NCBI RefSeq assembly: GCF_001440395.1 | Contig: NZ_LLXZ01000177.1 | Span: 46,145 to 110,144, forward strand | Length of the DNA stretch: 64,000 nt | Direction: 5' to 3' | Origin: Bradyrhizobium jicamae | GTDB lineage: Bacteria > Pseudomonadota > Alphaproteobacteria > Rhizobiales > Xanthobacteraceae | Shown: piece after piece, positions 1 through 8,689 of the stretch | Layout of the letters: each line of letters begins with the position of its first letter | How positions within the stretch are numbered: the stretch's first letter is position 1 | Notes under the pieces: model-generated | Databases searched by the model: none | What the model saw: only the letters and a program-made list of their open reading frames with translations | What the model was told of the DNA's origin: nothing | Program-made: the position numbers and the translations under genes

Positions 1-242
1 TCGGCTCCGGCGTGGTCGCGATCGTCGGCGTCACCGAGGACGGCAAGGCCGGTATCGTGGTCGGCGTCACCGCCGATCTCACCGCACGCTTCAACGCGGT
101 CGAACTGGTGCGCAAGGGCTCCGAAGTGCTCGGCGGCAAGGGCGGCGGCGGAAGGCCTGACATGGCGCAGGCCGGCGGCCCCGATGGCGCCAAGGCCAAC
201 GCGGCGCTGTCCGCGATCGAACAGGCGATGGCTGGCGCTTAA
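1..242 (+). CDS. alaS: Alanyl-tRNA synthetase, C-terminal fragment
   Basis: Only the last 80 or so codons lie in the window; the gene enters from the left edge in the frame ending at TAA 240-242. The protein charges tRNA-Ala in the cytoplasm. The visible part is the DHHA1-type C-terminal domain, recognised by the glycine-rich motif GGKGGGGRPDMAQAGG, followed by a short helix that ends the protein. This motif is typical of AlaRS C-terminal domains. The assignment rests on that motif and the C-terminal position, because the catalytic and editing domains are outside the window. Confidence 0.9.
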   Translation, partial: GSGVVAIVGVTEDGKAGIVVGVTADLTARFNAVELVRKGSEVLGGKGGGGRPDMAQAGGPDGAKANAALSAIEQAMAGA

Positions 243-682
243 AGCGAGATCGTGTCGGCAGGAACCGACTTTACCGGCGGCGGAAGATCATTCCGCCGTG
301 ATGGAGCGTACTGCCCGCCCTTCAGCGGCTTCTTCCTCTATTTCGCGGATCGTCGAAATCTTTCGCCCAAACTGCGCGCCTTGATCGACCACGTGCGATA
401 TCGCGCTCCTTCAGACGGTCGAAGAGGCCGTTTCAAGTCATGAACTGCCATGCGGCAGGACCGCTGTTGACACATCGCGCTATTTCACCGCGCTGCGCGA
501 TCTGACCAGGCCACTTCCTCAACAACGCTTGAGTTGCGCGATCCCCACCTGTTGCTGGCAATTCGGCGTCAGGGCGCGCATAGTTGCGGGGTCGCAATTC
601 CGGATAGGTACATCGGCGTTGATGACGTGGATTCTCGCGGTCAATGCCGGTGATCCCCGGTTCGGACAACCGGAGTCCCGCC
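243..682. other. Intergenic region after alaS
   Basis: These 440 bases separate alaS from the DUF2270 gene. Short reading frames cross it on both strands, but none has a convincing ribosome-binding site or protein-like composition. The only structure I see is the hairpin at 278-298. The stretch could hold a decayed gene, but no family is recognisable. Confidence 0.5.
278..298 (+). terminator. Hairpin after alaS, possible terminator
   Basis: A perfect 8-bp stem, CGGCGGAA/TTCCGCCG, with a 5-base loop lies 35 bases after the alaS stop. No T-tract follows, so it is at best a weak intrinsic terminator or a 3'-end stabilising hairpin. Confidence 0.35.
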
Positions 683-1357
683 ATGTCTGTCACGGCTTCC
701 AGCGAAACGCACCGTCAGCACATCTTCGATTCTGCGGAAATGGGCGCCATCGCTCATCTCTACCGGGGCGAGGTCTACCGTTCGACGATCTGGAGAACGC
801 GGCTCGACAACACGACCAACTGGGCGATCGTCACCATGGGCATCGCCCTGTCGACGACCTTTTCGAGCCCGGAGGCTTCGCCGCTGCCGCTCCTGCTCGT
901 GGGCCTGCTTATTGCCGTGTTTCTCGGCATGGAGGCGCGACGCTATCGCTACTTCAATGTCTGGCGCGCCCGGGCGCGATGGCTGGAGATGAATTTCTAC
1001 GCGCCGATATTCACCGGTGAAGCCCGGGACGATAGCTGGCAGGTGACGCTCGGGCGCGACTACACGGCGCCCCGCCACCACATTTCGTTTATCCGCGCGG
1101 CGGGGCGACGGCTGCGTCGCAACTACGTCTGGATTCTCGCCGTCCAGGTGGTTGCCTATTACGGCAAGATCGCCATCCATCCGACGCCCGCGTCAACTCT
1201 CGCTGAATTCGTCGATCGCGCCGCAGTCGGACCGATTCCCGGCTGGGTCGTTCTGGTCATCGGCTTCCTCTATAATTTCGGCTGGCTGGCGTTCGCGCTC
1301 GGCACGCTATGGCTCGATGGACGCGAGCACGGGGACGGCAAGGTGGCAATGGGCTAG
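683..1357 (+). CDS. DUF2270 integral membrane protein
   Basis: A 224-residue protein of unknown function resembling the DUF2270 family. About four hydrophobic segments are visible: near residues 48-62, 70-85, 150-168 and 193-215. A conserved-looking block, EARRYRYFNVWRARARWLE, follows the second one. The start at 683 was preferred over an in-frame ATG at 644 because the family begins shortly before the GAIAHLYRGEVYR segment. The gene stands alone, with an empty region upstream and a convergent gene downstream. No substrate or pathway can be assigned. Confidence 0.8.
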   Translation: MSVTASSETHRQHIFDSAEMGAIAHLYRGEVYRSTIWRTRLDNTTNWAIVTMGIALSTTFSSPEASPLPLLLVGLLIAVFLGMEARRYRYFNVWRARARWLEMNFYAPIFTGEARDDSWQVTLGRDYTAPRHHISFIRAAGRRLRRNYVWILAVQVVAYYGKIAIHPTPASTLAEFVDRAAVGPIPGWVVLVIGFLYNFGWLAFALGTLWLDGREHGDGKVAMG

Positions 1358-1431
1358 CGATAGCGCGAAGCGTGGTCGACGAACCCTGATACTCGGTCAC
1401 AACGTGTAGCCGGATGGCAGATAGCGCGACG

Positions 1432-1950
1432 TTATCCCCTGCGCAGGAACACGTAGTCCGCGGAGTAGGGTGCGTTATGGTAACTGCCGGCCTTGTCGCA
1501 GGCGCCTTCGAACTTTCCGCCCGCCGTGTTGATCCGCTGCACCGTGGTGACGCCGGAGAGGATGCCGGTGCCGCGCCCGGACGTCACCGTCAGCTTCAAC
1601 AAGGGAATATCGTTCGCCGTCGCGCCGGGCGCGTTGCCGACCGCCTTGCCGACGACGGCGCTTGAATCGATGTGCTCCCAGTTGGGTCCGGCATAGTGTC
1701 GGCCGACGGTCTTGCCGTCGAGCAGCAGCGTCGCGGTCGGCTCGCGGAACGCCCAGGCGAGCTTGCCGTCGGCACCAGCCTTGCATTCGTAGACTTGCGC
1801 GCCTTCGGCGTGGAGCGTGAGCACCACGGTCTCGCCGGGCGCCGCGACGGCCTCGGGAAGCGGTGTCTGCGCGGTCGCGGCCAGAGCTGAGGCCGACAAC
1901 AAGAACGCAGCGAGAGCGATAGTTCTGAGATACGGCATCATAGACCCCAT
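1432..1950 (-). CDS. Secreted DUF3455-family protein, copy 1
   Basis: A small secreted protein of about 172 residues. It has an N-terminal signal peptide ending near ATAQ and a mature domain carrying the motifs GAQVYECKAG, WAFREPTATL, GRHYAGPNWE and INTAGG, which match DUF3455. Function is unknown. It is about 70% identical by eye to the next gene (2131-2670), so the pair is a tandem duplication. Several ATG codons (1950, 1941, 1938) are possible starts; all keep the signal peptide. The second copy lies upstream on the same strand, with a 129-bp repeat between them. Confidence 0.8.
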   Translation of the reverse strand: MGSMMPYLRTIALAAFLLSASALAATAQTPLPEAVAAPGETVVLTLHAEGAQVYECKAGADGKLAWAFREPTATLLLDGKTVGRHYAGPNWEHIDSSAVVGKAVGNAPGATANDIPLLKLTVTSGRGTGILSGVTTVQRINTAGGKFEGACDKAGSYHNAPYSADYVFLRRG

Positions 1951-1998
1951 GATGTTGGCCCCGAAGGACCAACACCATTGGCGGCTCATTATGCCGCT

Positions 1999-2127
1999 AA
2001 AGCGTGATGACGTTTCTTCGAATCGTCATCACGCTTTATCTTTTTGTTTGAGCATGATCTCCGCGCAAACGCGTTCGCGTTTGTCGCGAGGGAAAACCGC
2101 TACACACTTTTCCGGATCATGCTCTAG
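1999..2127 (+). repeat. Interspersed palindromic repeat family 1, copy A
   Basis: One of three copies in the window (others at 11144-11270 and 41861-42006). It begins with a perfect 14-bp stem, AAAGCGTGATGACG with its complement (1999-2037). An outer 10-bp stem, GAGCATGATC/GATCATGCTC (2050-2059 and 2115-2124), encloses a CAAACGCG-TT-CGCGTTTG hairpin. It ends in CTCTAG, four bases from the stop codon of the DUF3455 copy 2 gene. It could act as a 3'-end or terminator structure or as a non-autonomous mobile repeat. Confidence 0.85.
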
Positions 2128-2130
2128 CGT

Positions 2131-2670
2131 TCAGCCCTTGCGCAGGAACACGTAATCGGCCGAGTAGGGGACGCTTTCATAGCTGCCGGCCTTGTAGCAG
2201 GCGCCGCTGAGCCTTCCACCCGCGGTGTTGATCCGCTGCACCGTCGTCGCCGGAGTAAGAACACCGTTGCCGCGCCGGGAAGTCACTGTGAGCTTCAGCA
2301 AAGGAATGTCGTTCGCGACCATACCCGGGGCCGTGCCGGCGACCTGGGCGACCACCGTACTGCCGTCGCTCAATTCCCAGTTCGGCCCGGCATAATGCCG
2401 GCCGACCGTCTTGCCGTCCTGGAAAAGCGTCGCGATCGGCTCGCGAAACGCCCAGGTGAGTGTGCCGTCGCCGCCACTCTTGCATTCGTAGACCTGCGCG
2501 CCTTCGGCATGCAGCGTGAGAATGGCGGTTTCGCCCGGCGCTGCGATGGCCTCGGGAAGTGCCTTCTGGGCGGTCGCGTTGACAAGCGACCCGGTCAGCA
2601 TGATGGCGCTCAGCACGGCGCTCTTGGAAAACGACACGGTTATGATGCTCCGTTGTTGGTTCTTGATCAT
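2131..2670 (-). CDS. Secreted DUF3455-family protein, copy 2
   Basis: A paralogue of the gene at 1432-1950, about 179 residues long. The N-terminal hydrophobic segment ends near NATAQ and is followed by the same motifs: GAQVYECKSG, WAFREPIATL, GRHYAGPNWE, INTAGG and a C-terminal YSADYVFLRKG. The reading frame stays open far upstream into the icd gene, but that part is antisense to icd, so the start is placed at ATG 2670. The function of the family is unknown. The reading order on the minus strand is icd, this gene, repeat, copy 1. Confidence 0.8.
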   Translation of the reverse strand: MIKNQQRSIITVSFSKSAVLSAIMLTGSLVNATAQKALPEAIAAPGETAILTLHAEGAQVYECKSGGDGTLTWAFREPIATLFQDGKTVGRHYAGPNWELSDGSTVVAQVAGTAPGMVANDIPLLKLTVTSRRGNGVLTPATTVQRINTAGGRLSGACYKAGSYESVPYSADYVFLRKG

Positions 2671-2713
2671 TGCGAGCCAACGGGCCGCGCGAATCCGCGC
2701 CCGGCAACAGGCT

Positions 2714-2781
2714 CCGAGCAATCCATGGTGCTCCGGGCGGAGACATGGATTGCTTCCTCGCTCTGTCCCTCGCAAATGACG
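2714..2781. repeat. REP-like palindromic repeat family 2, degenerate copy
   Basis: The sequence contains GAGCAATCCATG, then ATGGATTGCTTCCTCGCT, then CCTCGCAAATGACGG, forming an imperfect inverted repeat. The right half matches the better copy at 20071-20155. It lies between icd and the DUF3455 gene. Confidence 0.65.
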
Positions 2782-2804
2782 GGGAGGGAGTTGCGAAGGG
2801 CGGC

Positions 2805-4019
2805 TTAGGCCGGCATCGCCTTCTCGAGGTTGGCGGCGACCTTGTCGAGGAAGCCGGTGGTGGACAGCCAGCGCTGGTCGGCGCCGACCAGGAGCGCGAG
2901 GTCCTTGGTCATGTAGCCTTCCTCGACGGTCGCGACGCAGACCTTTTCCAGCGTCTCGGCAAACTTTGCGAGCTGCGGGTTGTTGTCGAGCTTGGCGCGG
3001 TGGGCGAGGCCACGGGTCCAGGCGAAGATCGACGCGATCGAGTTGGTCGAGGTCTCCTTGCCCTTCTGGTGCTCGCGGTAGTGGCGGGTCACCGTGCCGT
3101 GGGCGGCTTCGGCTTCCACGGTCTTGCCGTCGGGCGTCAGCAGCACCGAGGTCATCAGGCCGAGCGAGCCGTAGCCCTGCGCCACCGTGTCCGACTGCAC
3201 GTCGCCGTCGTAGTTCTTGCAGGCCCAGACATAGCCGCCGGACCACTTCAGCGCGGAGGCGACCATGTCGTCGATCAGGCGGTGTTCGTAGGTGAGCCGC
3301 TTGGCCTCGAATTCCTTCTTGAACTCGCGGTCGAAGACGTCCTGGAAGATGTCCTTGAAGCGGCCGTCATAGACTTTCAGGATCGTGTTCTTGGTCGACA
3401 GATAGACCGGATAATTCCGCATCAGGCCGTAGTTGAAGGAGGCACGGGCGAAGTCGATGATGGAGTCATCGAGGTTGTACATCTGCATCGCGACGCCGGA
3501 GCCCGGGGTCTTGAACACTTCCTTCTCGATGACGGTGCCGTCCTCGCCGACGAATTTCATGGTCAGCGTCCCCTTGCCGGGGAACTTGATGTCGGTGGCG
3601 CGGTACTGATCGCCATAGGCATGGCGGCCGATGATGATCGGCTTGGTCCAGCCGGGAACCAGGCGCGGCACGTTCTTGCAGATGATCGGTTCGCGGAAGA
3701 TCACGCCGCCGAGAATGTTGCGAATGGTGCCGTTCGGCGACTTCCACATTTCCTTCAGGCCGAATTCCTTCACCCGGGCTTCATCGGGGGTGATGGTGGC
3801 GCATTTGACGCCGACGCCGACCTTCTTGATGGCGTTGGCGGCGTCGATCGTGACCTGGTCGTTGGTCTGGTCGCGGTATTCCATTCCGAGGTCAAAATAC
3901 AGAAGCTCGACATCCAGGAACGGGGTGATCAGCTTGTCCTTGATGTGCTGCCAGATGATCCGGGTCATCTCGTCGCCATCGAGTTCGACGACGGGGTTGG
4001 ACACCTTGATTTTTGCCAT
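2805..4019 (-). CDS. icd: NADP-dependent isocitrate dehydrogenase
   Basis: Oxidatively decarboxylates isocitrate to 2-oxoglutarate in the TCA cycle, in the cytoplasm. The 404-residue length fits the homodimeric, eukaryote-like IDH subclass common in alphaproteobacteria. Visible motifs are the substrate loop KSPNGTIRNILGG near residue 95, the metal-site region LIDDMVASALKWSGG near 250, KNYDGDVQSD near 270, and the NADP-selecting segment AAHGTVTRHYREHQKG near 308. The start ATG at 4019 gives the normal N-terminus MAKIKVSNPVVELDGDEMTR. The gene is monocistronic, with a 196-base gap upstream. Confidence 0.97.
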   Translation of the reverse strand: MAKIKVSNPVVELDGDEMTRIIWQHIKDKLITPFLDVELLYFDLGMEYRDQTNDQVTIDAANAIKKVGVGVKCATITPDEARVKEFGLKEMWKSPNGTIRNILGGVIFREPIICKNVPRLVPGWTKPIIIGRHAYGDQYRATDIKFPGKGTLTMKFVGEDGTVIEKEVFKTPGSGVAMQMYNLDDSIIDFARASFNYGLMRNYPVYLSTKNTILKVYDGRFKDIFQDVFDREFKKEFEAKRLTYEHRLIDDMVASALKWSGGYVWACKNYDGDVQSDTVAQGYGSLGLMTSVLLTPDGKTVEAEAAHGTVTRHYREHQKGKETSTNSIASIFAWTRGLAHRAKLDNNPQLAKFAETLEKVCVATVEEGYMTKDLALLVGADQRWLSTTGFLDKVAANLEKAMPA

Positions 4020-4215
4020 GACGGAAGGGGCCTTTTCTCGGAAAACCGCTGATACGGGCGGGGATGGGTGATTATAGGGGGCCTATAGCACCGCAAACCG
4101 GCCGGCGAAAGCCAAGCTGTTATGCAGTTTCAGCCCATCCTTTAGGACTTCTTGTTTTGACGCGAAGCGGACGCCACCCCGGATCAGGTCCAGGGCAGGC
4201 TTTCTTGAAAACGCT

Positions 4216-5943
4216 TTAAATTGCCGCCTGGGTCGCCGTCCCCGCCACCACGTACCAGGTCACAAACAGGCCGCAAATCAGGGCCCCGGGCAGGCTGGAG
4301 CCGGTGCGCCGCCAAGTGAAGGTCGCGATCAAGGCGCAGATGGCGAGCAGGGGTATGAACTGGATGGCGACGATGGTCGAGAGCGGCACGAAGCCGGGGT
4401 CGGGCAGCGGGTTGAACAGCTTTCCAGTGAGCCAGAGGATGGCGTACTGCCCGCCGACGAGCACGATGAAGCCCAGCGTCAGGGCGAAAATATTGGTCAG
4501 GTACAGCGCCCCGCGGGGCGCCGCCATGGTCGAGAAATTGCGGTGCAGGACATGCAGCGCAATCACGAAAAACGCCGTGAAGGGCACCAGATAGATCAGG
4601 AAGATCAAAAACTGCTTCGCGTTCATCAGCTTCACCGCGACGGTCCAGAACCGGAAGTCGATCTTGAAGGCGAGGTCGGCAAGCCACAGCGCCGCGTAGC
4701 CGATCGCCACCGTCGCAATCGCAATCACCACCGACTGCAAAACGATACCCGATCGGCTGGCGCGCTTGGGCGCGAACCGCATCAGGGCAAGCGTGATCAG
4801 GCCGTTGATGACGGCCCAGACCAGGATCTGGTTGGTGATGCCCTGCGGCAGGAAGGCGGAGGGCGTTACGAACGTGCCGCCAAGCGCAAACGCGGGGTAA
4901 TAGGTCAGCGCCGGAATGAAGGCCGACAGGATGAAAGCGGCGGTCCAGCGCCGGCCGCTCGCTGCGACATGTTCCGGCATGGTGCCATCGGCGATTTCCG
5001 GCAGCCGCAGCCGGGAATACATCGGCGCCTCCAACAGCGCGTCGAAGGCGCCGATCAAAAGCACCACGAAGCCGAGTAGCGCGATCAGCGTGCCGATTTC
5101 CTTCCGGAACCAGATCTGGTCATCCACCGGGCGCGGCGTGCCGCCCTTTAGCGTCCTGGCGAACCAGTCGAGGCTGTAGCCGATCGCCTCGTGCGATATG
5201 TGCTCGGCCGGGTGGGTGATGGCGGGGGTGTGGAGCACCCGCGCCGTGCCTTGCGCGATGTCACCATAGACCTTGCCCGGCTCAACCGGGCCTTGCGTGC
5301 CGAACAGGGCCCAGAGTTTCGGGCTCTGGGTGACGTCGCGGGCGCGGTCGACGCCCCACATCAGCGTGGAGAATTCCTCATACTTGGCGAACACCAGCGC
5401 CACATTGCGCGGCCAGGTGGTCGTGCCCTCGGCCGCAAACGGCTTGCCGGTCGATGACCCCTCCAGCACCATCGACTTGTAGTCGTTGGGCATGGCGGTA
5501 GCAGCTGCCAGCACGGTCCAGCCGCCCATCGAGTGGCCCTCGAGGCCGATATTGTTCTTGTCGACGATTTCGAGGCTGCGCAGATAGGCGAGCCCATCGG
5601 GGCCGCCGAAGCCGTTCGCGAAAGCGGGCGGGTCGCTGTAGCCGTGGCCGGTCTGGTCGAGTGCGAGCACGACATAGCCGCGGCGGGCGAACTCGATGGC
5701 GAAGCCGTCCTGGGTCTCGCGCGAATTGATGTAGCCGTGGACGGCGAGGATGCCGGGGGCAGGGATCTGCGGCGTGGCGTTCGGCGGGATGTAGAGCAAC
5801 CCACTCATGGTGTTGCCCTTGGCGCCCTTGAATCTGACATCCTCGATCCGGATGCCGCCGGCGGTCTGGGTGAAGTGGGCGAGCAGCCCGCCCGCCAGGA
5901 TCAGGACCACGCCGACAATCGCCAACGACCACCTGCCGCGCAT
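4216..5943 (-). CDS. Alpha/beta hydrolase fused to a multi-pass membrane domain
   Basis: About 575 residues. One N-terminal TM segment (residues 7-23) precedes an alpha/beta-hydrolase domain with an oxyanion-type HGY (69-71) and the nucleophile elbow GHSMGG (Ser near 138). A His near the end of the domain (THPAEHISHE) is a candidate for the triad. The C-terminal half adds about eight hydrophobic helices. The start at 5943 was chosen because AGGGAGG lies just upstream; the frame is open 40 codons further. The substrate is unknown. The hydrolase domain probably faces the periplasm if the first TM is an anchor. No partner genes adjoin it. Confidence 0.75.
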   Translation of the reverse strand: MRGRWSLAIVGVVLILAGGLLAHFTQTAGGIRIEDVRFKGAKGNTMSGLLYIPPNATPQIPAPGILAVHGYINSRETQDGFAIEFARRGYVVLALDQTGHGYSDPPAFANGFGGPDGLAYLRSLEIVDKNNIGLEGHSMGGWTVLAAATAMPNDYKSMVLEGSSTGKPFAAEGTTTWPRNVALVFAKYEEFSTLMWGVDRARDVTQSPKLWALFGTQGPVEPGKVYGDIAQGTARVLHTPAITHPAEHISHEAIGYSLDWFARTLKGGTPRPVDDQIWFRKEIGTLIALLGFVVLLIGAFDALLEAPMYSRLRLPEIADGTMPEHVAASGRRWTAAFILSAFIPALTYYPAFALGGTFVTPSAFLPQGITNQILVWAVINGLITLALMRFAPKRASRSGIVLQSVVIAIATVAIGYAALWLADLAFKIDFRFWTVAVKLMNAKQFLIFLIYLVPFTAFFVIALHVLHRNFSTMAAPRGALYLTNIFALTLGFIVLVGGQYAILWLTGKLFNPLPDPGFVPLSTIVAIQFIPLLAICALIATFTWRRTGSSLPGALICGLFVTWYVVAGTATQAAI

Positions 5944-6082
5944 CGGCGCCTCCCTGATGCCCTTCGCCGTTGAACCGGCGTTTGGGATTGTTTGCAGCTT
6001 CGCTTCGTTTGTGATTGTTAGCCTATCCGAAAGTCTAATGCGAGCAAGCTGTGGCGACGGCAACCGCGGGTAAAGTCGCCGA

Positions 6083-6439
6083 TTAGAACTTCTCGATCTT
6101 GATCTGGCCGCTGGAAAATCGCGCCACGAGATTGCGGCAACGGAGTTCGCCGAGTTGTCGAGCCCAAACTTCCATACGATCGATCTCAGGCCGGAGGGCG
6201 TCCAACGCCGCTGGCTGCCAGTGCGCTCTCATCTCGCCAAACGGTAGGGCTTCGGTTTCAGAATCAATGCCGACGAAAGGCAGCACATCCGCGTCCCTTT
6301 CATCGAGCTTTGATGCCCGCCAGGCTGCAACAATTTTTCGTGCTCCTTCGATATAGGTAAGCTTTCCGGCCAGCATGTCTTGCGCGGCGCCAAAGATCGC
6401 GTGACGGGCTTCCATTATCTCGGATTCATTCCAGCTCAT
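6083..6439 (-). CDS. Conserved hypothetical protein
   Basis: About 118 residues, soluble and helix-rich, with no signal peptide. Features include an N-terminal helix MEARHAIFGAAQDML and a segment DVLPFVGIDSETEALPFGE followed by Trp-rich helices. I do not recognise a family with confidence. Starts at 6445 and 6439 are both possible; 6439 has GGGA at a normal distance. The gene lies between the hydrolase gene and the divergent methyltransferase gene. Confidence 0.6.
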   Translation of the reverse strand: MSWNESEIMEARHAIFGAAQDMLAGKLTYIEGARKIVAAWRASKLDERDADVLPFVGIDSETEALPFGEMRAHWQPAALDALRPEIDRMEVWARQLGELRCRNLVARFSSGQIKIEKF

Positions 6440-6584
6440 CGACATTCCCTGGCGTGCCTCTGTCACCGTTAAGAGGGGCACGCCGACTTGGCAAATCGAG
6501 CGCCCTTGACCGCAAGCGCCGCATTTGGAGGCTTTGACGGAGTGTCAAACGACGGTACTAACCCCGTTATTCTGCTTGAGAATT

Positions 6585-6611
6585 CTGGCCGCTTTGGTCA
6601 AAAGCGGCCAG
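6585..6611 (+). promoter_or_regulatory. Perfect 11-bp hairpin in the trmJ-like leader
   Basis: CTGGCCGCTTT and AAAGCGGCCAG pair perfectly around the loop GGTCA, 78 bases before the chosen start of the methyltransferase gene. No clean T-run follows. It is a candidate leader structure, or a terminator for an unseen upstream transcript, and argues that translation starts downstream of it. Confidence 0.5.
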
Positions 6612-6688
6612 CCATGAGATTTGAATCAGGTGTTCCGCAAGCCGGTTCAAAATCTTCGGAAATTGAATCAGAAGGTGAAGTCGAGAAA

Positions 6689-7888
6689 ATGTCCGGCACC
6701 GATAAGACCAAGTCTGGTTTCGACTTAGCCGGACCTGTTGTGATCCTCGTCGAGCCGCAGCTCGGCGAGAATATCGGCATGGCCGCGCGGGCCATGGGCA
6801 ATTTCGCGCTGTCGCGGCTCAGAATTGTCAATCCGCGCGACGGCTGGCCGAACATCGCGGCACAGCGCGCGGCGGCCGGGGCCGACCAGATTCTGGAACA
6901 GGCCGAGCTGTTCGACACGGTGGAGCAGGCGGTTGCCGACCTCACGCTGCTGTTCGCCACCACCGCCCGCGCCCATGATCAGGCCAAGCCGGTGGTCGCG
7001 CCGACGCAAGCCGCCAGCGAGATCGTGGCGCATATCGGAACCGGCGGCGGGGCCGGCATCCTGTTTGGCCGAGAGCGCTATGGCCTGCAGAACGAGGAAG
7101 TGGCGCTTGCCAACCGGATCATCACCTTTCCGGTGAACCCGGGTTTTGCCTCGCTCAACCTGGCGCAGGCGGTGCTCCTGATCGGCTACGAGTGGTTCAA
7201 GCATTCGACCGGCGGTGCGCTGCCGTTCGCGATGCCGGAGCGTTCCGAGCCGGCCTCGCAGCACCAGATGCAGGCCTTCTTCGACAATCTGGTCCGGGAA
7301 CTCGACAAGGTCGAATTCCTCCGCCCGCGCGAGAAGCGGGACACCATGCTGGTGAACCTGCGCAACATTTTTACGCGCATGGACCCGACCAAGCAGGACA
7401 TGCACACGCTGCACGGCGTGGTGATGGCGATCGCCGAAGGGCGCAAGGGGCCGGCCAAGGGCGGCGTGCTCGACGGCGAACAGGCGACACGGCTGCGGGC
7501 GTTGTTGGCCGAACACGGGCAGGGACCGGCTGCGCCCGGCGACAGTTCGACCGTGCGCGGGCTCGCCCGGCTGCTGCGGCGGAACCCGACCGATGCCGAA
7601 CGAATCCTGTGGCAGGCACTGACCCGCGACCGTCGTTTCGCCGGCCAGTTCAAGCGCCAGACGCCGGTCGGCCGCCACATTCCCGATTTCGTTTCCTTCG
7701 TGCATCGGCTCGCGATCGAACTGGTCAATCCGAACGAGTCGGAGGCGATCGTCGCCGACCGCGCCATGCGGAATGCCTGGCTGGAGGCGCGCGACTATCG
7801 CGTGATCGAGATGCACGTCGCCGACGTCGAGCGCGATCTGGCGACGGAACTTGGGCGGCTCGAAGCCATGCTGGACGCCCCGCAATGA
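6689..7888 (+). CDS. TrmJ-like SPOUT RNA methyltransferase with C-terminal DUF559 domain
   Basis: A 399-residue fusion. Residues 14-240 are a SpoU/TrmJ-type methyltransferase with VEPQLGENIGMAARAMGNF, the FGRERYGLQNEEV loop and the cofactor-knot segment NPGFASLNLAQAV. This family 2'-O-methylates tRNA, typically position 32. Residues 289-399 match DUF559, a restriction-nuclease-like fold. They keep RRNPTDAERILWQAL, PDF (Asp near 333) and IEL (Glu near 344), but the usual ELDGGQH is replaced by IELVNPNES, so nuclease activity is doubtful. The start at 6689 fits the family; the frame is open to 6488 through AT-richer, hairpin-containing DNA. Confidence 0.85.
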   Translation: MSGTDKTKSGFDLAGPVVILVEPQLGENIGMAARAMGNFALSRLRIVNPRDGWPNIAAQRAAAGADQILEQAELFDTVEQAVADLTLLFATTARAHDQAKPVVAPTQAASEIVAHIGTGGGAGILFGRERYGLQNEEVALANRIITFPVNPGFASLNLAQAVLLIGYEWFKHSTGGALPFAMPERSEPASQHQMQAFFDNLVRELDKVEFLRPREKRDTMLVNLRNIFTRMDPTKQDMHTLHGVVMAIAEGRKGPAKGGVLDGEQATRLRALLAEHGQGPAAPGDSSTVRGLARLLRRNPTDAERILWQALTRDRRFAGQFKRQTPVGRHIPDFVSFVHRLAIELVNPNESEAIVADRAMRNAWLEARDYRVIEMHVADVERDLATELGRLEAMLDAPQ

Positions 7889-8008
7889 AGCTGCAGGGTG
7901 GGCACGCTGGAGCTTTACCCACCTTGCACGTGCTACGATCGCTGTCGCCGCCGGCACAAACGGAGTAAGCTCGCTTTTCCAATCGACAACGCAACGCGGA
8001 GGTCTGCC

Positions 8009-8641
8009 ATGGCTACATCCGACTGGCGTCTCGAAGGCGAATGGATCAAGAACTGCACGTGCGCATTCGGCTGCCCGTGCGATTTCAATGCGCTGCCGAC
8101 CCAGGGCTATTGCAAGGGCACGGTCGGCATGCGGATCACCAAGGGGCATTTCGAAAACACCAAACTCGACGGCCTGGTTTTCGCGGCGACCGTTCATTTT
8201 CCCGGAGCGCTGCATGAAGGCAACGGCCAGCTGCAGCCGATCATCGACGAGCGTGCCACACCGGAACAGCGCGAAGCGCTGTTCAACATCATGTCGGGCA
8301 AGAACTCCGCCGAAGGCACGCTGTTTCAGATCCTCAGCCTGATCGTAACCAAGATGCACGAACCGCTGTTTGTGCCCATCGAATTTTCATTCGACAAGGA
8401 CGGCCGCGTTGCGCGTATGGTGGCCAAGGGCGTGCTTGAGACCGAGGTCGAGCCGATCAAGAATCCGGTGACCGGAGAGCCTCACCGCATCCAGGTCGTG
8501 ATGCCGGAGGGATTCGAGCACCGCGCCGCCGAGGTCGCGTCGGCCAACATCCGTTCGACCGGCGCCATCAAGTTCGACACCAAGGGCACGCATAGCTCGC
8601 TCGCCAACGTGGTCCAGACACCGGACGGCGTCGCGGCCTAG
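8009..8641 (+). CDS. DUF1326 domain protein
   Basis: A 210-residue cytoplasmic protein with the family hallmark CTCAFGCPCDFN near residues 17-28, a probable metal- or thiol-active Cys cluster. The function of DUF1326 is not established. The start is ATG 8009, preceded by GGAGG. It is followed 48 bases later by a DUF2182 membrane protein. The two families are often neighbours, which suggests a joint role, possibly metal handling; that role is inference. Confidence 0.85.
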   Translation: MATSDWRLEGEWIKNCTCAFGCPCDFNALPTQGYCKGTVGMRITKGHFENTKLDGLVFAATVHFPGALHEGNGQLQPIIDERATPEQREALFNIMSGKNSAEGTLFQILSLIVTKMHEPLFVPIEFSFDKDGRVARMVAKGVLETEVEPIKNPVTGEPHRIQVVMPEGFEHRAAEVASANIRSTGAIKFDTKGTHSSLANVVQTPDGVAA

Positions 8642-8689
8642 CGCGGCACTGGAATCCAACTCTGCCGTTCCAGCATAGGGAGCGGGTTC

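Noticed and set aside
2131..3246. A 371-residue long form of the DUF3455 protein
   Set aside because: The extra 190 residues overlap icd on the same strand in another frame and look like shifted IDH sequence, so the start at 2670 is preferred.
7550..7888. Active Vsr/DUF559 restriction nuclease with the methyltransferase as a modification system
   Set aside because: The methyltransferase domain is of the SPOUT RNA class, not a DNA methylase, and the nuclease motif is degenerate.
6725..8359. A 544-residue antisense frame over the methyltransferase and DUF1326 genes
   Set aside because: Both genes beneath it have clear family motifs in the sense frame; the antisense product has no recognisable domain.
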